Source: Planctomycetaceae bacterium (lineage in GTDB: Bacteria > Planctomycetota > Planctomycetia > Pirellulales > Pirellulaceae). Taken from it: a stretch of DNA of 15,797 bases. The DNA lies in contig DTSG01000104.1 of assembly GCA_012965455.1 (NCBI GenBank), positions 1 through 15,797 on the forward strand. The letters are read 5' to 3'. Below, one piece after another: positions 11,660 to 15,797 of this stretch. Position 1 is the stretch's first letter. Each line of letters begins with the position of its first letter. A program made the position numbers and the translations under genes. The notes beneath the pieces were generated by a model. The model saw nothing but the letters and a program-made list of their open reading frames with translations. It made no database searches and had not been told where the DNA came from.

Positions 11660-14500
11660 TTGACATTTCCAGAAATCAAATTCAGCGGCACATTACGCCC
11701 GACCCAGCAGGAAGTGGTTTCAATCGTCAAACAACAATTGCGTGACGATCAGCGGGAGTTCTACATTGTCGCACCACCCGGGTCAGGTAAGACCGTAACA
11801 GGCCTTTATTTATGGGCTCATACTTTCAAATGCCCAACTCTGGTTCTATCACCTAATTCAGCCATCCAATCACAATGGCTTGCTCGTACGGACCTTTTCA
11901 AAGACGGTGACTCGGATGTTGACCCTAGTCTTCTTAGTTCAAATCCTAAGAATCCGTCATTATTGACTTCTTTGACATATCAAAGTCTCACGCTACCGAG
12001 TCGCAATTCATCTGATTTTGAAACAACCGCGCTGCAAAGCTGGGTGGACCATTTGATAGAAAAAGAAGCAGCTCGTAATCCAGATGAAGCAATGACATGG
12101 ATCACGAATCTACGAGAGCAAAACCTTGAATATTTCCAAACTCGATTTAACACATACCTAAAAAAGGTCCGCGATGCACATGCAGATCTTTCTGGGGGTC
12201 TAGACACGCTGCATGGCAGTTCCATCGCCAACCTTCGGGCACTCAAGAAACAAGGCGTACAGCTAATCATCCTTGATGAGTGCCATCATCTATTGGGCCA
12301 CTGGGGACGCGTATTACAAGGCATCCACGAATTTCTTGATGAGCCTTATATCATTGGGCTGACAGCAACTCCACCAGACGAATCCGATCATGATCCCAAG
12401 AATTGGGAGCGTTACGACAATTTCATGGGCGAGATTGATTTTGAGGTACCGATCCCGGCGGTCGTCAAAGAGGGCTACCTCGCTCCGTATCAAGATCTAT
12501 GTTACTTCACACGTCCCACTGACGACGAATTAGGATACGTTTCCAATACGAACAAAGCGTTGCTAGACCTACTTGAGATCGTTTCACGCGGCGATTCCGA
12601 AACCCAACGGATGTCTCTGCCAGATTTCATCTATGACACGCTCGACAAACGAATGTTGATGCACGGGCCCGCGAAAAGTTGGAGTGAATACGAAGAGCGA
12701 GCATCAAATATTTCTTGGGTTGGACGAGCCTACTTGCGCAGTGTCGGCAGAGAGCTTCCAGCAGGAGTACCGCCGTTGGCCCAAGACCAATTTGACGCGG
12801 AGGACTTACTTGAGTATGTGACACCATGTTTAGAGCGATATGTCAGACTTTATTTAATGATGCAAGACAACCCTCAGCTGCATGCGTTAGCTAGGGAAAT
12901 CAAATCCAAGCTGCGGATGCTCGGCATGCAAATCACAGAAACAGGATCTCAGCAATGTGCCTCGCCGATTAGTCGCATCTTGGCATATTCAAAAGCCAAA
13001 TGTCTGGCGCTACAGCCAATCTTATCAGCAGAAATGAATGTCTTGGGTGAATCCATACGTGCCGTTGTCGTATGTGATTATGAAAAAACATCGGCGGTTT
13101 CAGCGGACATCAGCCATTTACTTGACGATGAAGCAGGCGGAGCGGTGGCGGCATTTAAACAGCTACTCAATGATGAGCAAACCGATCAATTGGATCCCAT
13201 CTTGGTCACGGGGTCGACTGTTCTGGTCGACGATGATTTGCGCGATAACTTTGATGCCGCCGCAAAAAAATGGGTGAGTAATTCTCAATACAAAGTAACT
13301 TGGGAATGGTTGGACGTTGACGAATTCTATCTGATGCAAGGCAAGGGATCTGATTGGTCACCCCGCGTCTATGTAGAAATGATTACGGAGTTGTTTCAAC
13401 AAGGAATTACACGATGTTTAGTGGGTACTCGTGGATTATTAGGAGAAGGATGGGATGCCAGCAAAATCAATGTATTAATTGATCTTACCTGCGCGTCTAC
13501 TTATACTGCCGTCAATCAACTGCGTGGACGGTCGATGAGGTTGGACAAAGATGTCCCTCAAAAAATCGCGAACAACTGGGATGTCGTCTGTATAGCTCCA
13601 GAGTTTTTAAAGGGATTGGATGACTATAAGAGGTTTAGAAAAAAACACGGGAGAATCTATGGGGTAACTGACGACGGTGTCATTGAGAAAGGGGTCGGAC
13701 ATGTTCATGCAGCACTAACAGAAATCAAGCCCGAAGGCGTCGAAAGCTCCGCCGCGATGTTAAATCAAGATATGCTATCACGGGTTCCTGAACGAGCAGC
13801 TGCGCGTGCCTTATGGGAAATTGGTAAACCCTATTTAGGAAAAAGCCAAACGTCGGTGGAAACAAAGGTTGAAATCAAACCACCAGCAATGAAAGGCCGT
13901 GGGTTTCCACCATTCTGGTATGCGGAAACGCCGTGGGATGAGGCCAGTTTAACGTATGCAGTTAGTCGTGCTGTACTGCGGGCGTTAGTTGAAACGAACG
14001 TAATTAGAACAATACGTGTCGAGGATACTGAAGAGCATCTAACAGTCAATGCTCGCAATGGTGGTTATGTCCGGGTGTTCATGAAAAATGCCGACTCCAA
14101 AACAAACCGCATCTTTTCCGAGGCAATCTCCGAGGTCTTTGGCCCGATCAAGGATGCCAGATATTTGATCGAACGGCGCGCGGCTATTGGTGATATATCG
14201 ATGCAAACGAAACGCCCCAAATGGGCGAATTATCTACCAGATTTTATTGGCAAGTATTTTGATTATGAGGAATTAGTAAGAGACCTCGAAGTTCAATTAG
14301 TGATGGTGCACTGTGTCCCGACTGAGTTGGCACGGAACAAAGACCGCGTGTTTATTTTTCTGAAGCACTGGAGAGAATTAGTGGGCCCGGCAGAAGTGCA
14401 TTTTTTACAACGCGAAGAAAGCCAAGAGTTTTTACAATCGGCACGTCAGCAAGGATTGGTTCCAACAGAAAAAACCCACCGCAAGGAAATTTTCACGTAG
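11660..14500 (+). CDS. Orphan SF2 (DEAD/DEAH-like) helicase, 946 residues
   Basis: This is an ATP-dependent nucleic-acid helicase or translocase of unknown role. Lobe 1 has a Q-motif-like TLRPTQQEVV (11-20), Walker A APPGSGKT (38-45), motif II DECHH (206-210) and motif III GLTATPP (233-239). Lobe 2 starts near 465 and has GTRGLLGEGWDAS (589-601) and QLRGRSMRLD (620-629). Between them lies an insert of about 200 residues (about 260-460). A C-terminal region (about 700-946) carries no nuclease motif I recognise. GSDWSPRVYV ahead of motif V resembles stand-alone bacterial helicases I have seen, but I cannot name the family. The TTG at 11660 directly follows an in-frame TAA and lies 9 bases after AGG. 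No in-frame ATG precedes Walker A, so TTG is the most likely start. It is flanked by unrelated divergent and convergent genes. Repair or defence roles are both possible and unproven. Confidence 0.88.
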   Translation: MTFPEIKFSGTLRPTQQEVVSIVKQQLRDDQREFYIVAPPGSGKTVTGLYLWAHTFKCPTLVLSPNSAIQSQWLARTDLFKDGDSDVDPSLLSSNPKNPSLLTSLTYQSLTLPSRNSSDFETTALQSWVDHLIEKEAARNPDEAMTWITNLREQNLEYFQTRFNTYLKKVRDAHADLSGGLDTLHGSSIANLRALKKQGVQLIILDECHHLLGHWGRVLQGIHEFLDEPYIIGLTATPPDESDHDPKNWERYDNFMGEIDFEVPIPAVVKEGYLAPYQDLCYFTRPTDDELGYVSNTNKALLDLLEIVSRGDSETQRMSLPDFIYDTLDKRMLMHGPAKSWSEYEERASNISWVGRAYLRSVGRELPAGVPPLAQDQFDAEDLLEYVTPCLERYVRLYLMMQDNPQLHALAREIKSKLRMLGMQITETGSQQCASPISRILAYSKAKCLALQPILSAEMNVLGESIRAVVVCDYEKTSAVSADISHLLDDEAGGAVAAFKQLLNDEQTDQLDPILVTGSTVLVDDDLRDNFDAAAKKWVSNSQYKVTWEWLDVDEFYLMQGKGSDWSPRVYVEMITELFQQGITRCLVGTRGLLGEGWDASKINVLIDLTCASTYTAVNQLRGRSMRLDKDVPQKIANNWDVVCIAPEFLKGLDDYKRFRKKHGRIYGVTDDGVIEKGVGHVHAALTEIKPEGVESSAAMLNQDMLSRVPERAAARALWEIGKPYLGKSQTSVETKVEIKPPAMKGRGFPPFWYAETPWDEASLTYAVSRAVLRALVETNVIRTIRVEDTEEHLTVNARNGGYVRVFMKNADSKTNRIFSEAISEVFGPIKDARYLIERRAAIGDISMQTKRPKWANYLPDFIGKYFDYEELVRDLEVQLVMVHCVPTELARNKDRVFIFLKHWRELVGPAEVHFLQREESQEFLQSARQQGLVPTEKTHRKEIFT

Positions 14501-14602
14501 TATTTGCTGCTGAAAATCGACTCGTAAGGAGCAACCAAGGATCGTCTTTCCTCGTTTTGTGTTATTGCTTGCTATTAAGATGCTTCGCAAACTCCGCAGC
14601 GC

Positions 14603-15797
14603 TTAACGAGAGCGAAAGATTTCACTCGTGAGAACTTCGGTAACAGCTGTCCTCAATCCATAATCGTTTGCTTTGACGCGAGCCAGTATGTCATCAATTT
14701 CATATTGATCCAAGCGTTCCATGTTACGTCCTGTTGAGTAGGCGAGCAGCGACTCGATTAAACTCCGTGCGAATACATCTCCGCGGGTCTCGGTAAGCAC
14801 GCGTTTGAATTCTGCGAAATTTGCAAAGGACTCACCGGTGGATAATTGACCTGAGGGATCAATTGGCGAGCTCGGTTGTCTGCCGTTGGAAGCAGGATAC
14901 TTAGACCGCCAACGTCCGATAGGATCAAAGTTCTCAAGTGGAAAACCGAGCGGATCAATATTGCGATGGCAAATGTTACATGCCTCGTCTTCTCGGTGAA
15001 GGGAGAGCTTTTCGCGGATCGTGGTCGCTCCACTGACATCCGAATCGATGGATGGGACTTCGTCCGGTGGTGGGGGCGATGGCGTCCCCAGTATATTCTC
15101 GAGGATCCACGCGCCACGTGTCACCGGTGAAGTATCGACGCCATTGGCACTGACCGTCAGAACACTCGCCATGCCCAACAATCCGCCACGCCGTTGGCTC
15201 TCGGTCAGTTCGACCTTCTGGAATCCGTCGGACTGGCGCAGCGTCTCCCGGATCGGTAACTGGTACAGTTTGGCAAGCTGTTTATCAACGAATGTGTATT
15301 CAGCATTGAGGAAATCCATGATGGAGCCATTCTGCTCAAGCAAGTTCTGGAAAAAAAGTTGCGTTTCTCGCTTCATGGAGTATGGTAAGTTTTCCGCATA
15401 GAACTCATTCGCCGTTTTCCGGGGTGGCGGTTGGTCCCCGAGATCTCGCAGATTGAGCCAACTGTCGAGGAAACCGCTCACGAAAGCACTCGATCTTGGG
15501 TCGTTCATTAAACGCTCAATTTGGGCGGTCAACTGCGGTTTAGTTTGCAGTAACTCGTTGTTTGCATCCTCGTAGAGTTGCTGGTCGGGGGGCGCGGCCC
15601 ACAGCGTGTAGGAGAGTCGCGTCGCTAGGTCATGTGGCTGCAAGGTAGCGTCTGCATCTTCTGTGATTTCACTAAAATACAGGAACGAAGGCGAGCAGAG
15701 TATCATCTTGACGGTCGCTAGAGCTGCATCTCTGGCCGCCATGTTCTGCGCGAGCAATCCATTGTGAAACCGCTCGAGGCGTTGTCGATCGGAGTCG
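14603..15797 (-). CDS. DUF1592/DUF1588/DUF1585 planctomycete protein, C-terminal part
   Basis: The frame stays open to the right edge, so this is the 3' part of a longer gene. The TTG at 15757 is not a real start, because upstream codons reading DSDRQRLERFHNG continue the domain. About 398 residues are visible. In order they are the end of DUF1592 (DLATRLSYTLWAAPPD near 15630-15590), then DUF1588 (MKRETQLFFQNLL and later CNICHRNIDPLGFPLENFDP). DUF1585 ends the protein (FARSLIESLLAYSTGR). The CNICH at 14966-14980 is a c-type haem-like CxxCH typical of this planctomycete family, which usually also has an N-terminal cytochrome-like domain outside this window. The function is not established; the family is thought to be exported and redox-linked. 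Copies often precede a DUF1552 gene, but here a convergent helicase lies downstream instead. Confidence 0.93.
   Translation of the reverse strand, partial: DSDRQRLERFHNGLLAQNMAARDAALATVKMILCSPSFLYFSEITEDADATLQPHDLATRLSYTLWAAPPDQQLYEDANNELLQTKPQLTAQIERLMNDPRSSAFVSGFLDSWLNLRDLGDQPPPRKTANEFYAENLPYSMKRETQLFFQNLLEQNGSIMDFLNAEYTFVDKQLAKLYQLPIRETLRQSDGFQKVELTESQRRGGLLGMASVLTVSANGVDTSPVTRGAWILENILGTPSPPPPDEVPSIDSDVSGATTIREKLSLHREDEACNICHRNIDPLGFPLENFDPIGRWRSKYPASNGRQPSSPIDPSGQLSTGESFANFAEFKRVLTETRGDVFARSLIESLLAYSTGRNMERLDQYEIDDILARVKANDYGLRTAVTEVLTSEIFRSR

Noticed and set aside
11660..14500. The helicase as the restriction subunit of a type I restriction system or as part of a known defence island
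   Set aside because: No nuclease motif is visible in it, and there is no methylase, specificity subunit or other defence gene in the window.

Overview
The window looks like chromosomal DNA of a planctomycete, probably of the Pirellulaceae/Rhodopirellula type with moderate GC. Three things in the sequence support this. A large secreted protein carries the leader motif LEQRCLLAAD near its N-terminus. A DUF1592/DUF1588/DUF1585 protein with a CNICH motif lies at the right end. A 56-residue Lys/Glu-rich coiled-coil protein matches a small-protein type I associate with planctomycetes; this last point is recollection, not a search. The placement is by gene content only. No rRNA, tRNA, CRISPR array, integrase, transposase or phage structural gene was seen, and no gene-free stretch exceeds 300 bases.

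Left part (1-8956), all on the plus strand: the 3' two fifths of mfd (transcription-repair coupling factor), a secreted parvulin-type peptidyl-prolyl isomerase, citrate synthase (gltA), a secreted seven-bladed WD40 propeller protein, and a 990-residue extracellular protein with three SdrD B-like domains and a C-terminal set of Ca-binding FG-GAP/VCBS-like repeats. The first 70 bases are not native mfd sequence. They are an exact reverse complement of 602-671 inside mfd, which is most simply a fold-back chimera at a contig end.

Middle part (11441 down to 9031), on the minus strand: a compact four-gene run that looks like one operon. It encodes a single-domain rhodanese, a class II tRNA nucleotidyltransferase (CCA/CC/A-adding family), a four-helix membrane protein and the 56-residue coiled-coil protein. 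The last gene is too short for default gene callers and has the strongest Shine-Dalgarno sequence in the window. A 218-base divergent intergenic region carries promoter-like sequences for this operon and for the gene on its other side.

Right part: a TTG-started, 946-residue SF2 helicase on the plus strand (11660-14500) has complete helicase motifs, a long insert between its two lobes and an unassigned C-terminal region. It has no nuclease, methylase or other obvious partner nearby. It converges on the 3' part of a DUF1592/1588/1585 gene that runs off the right edge.

Most of the window is housekeeping or ordinary planctomycete envelope biology. The orphan helicase is the best candidate for an undescribed function, but nothing here shows it belongs to a multi-gene system. 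The left-edge inverted repeat is the most important quality issue.
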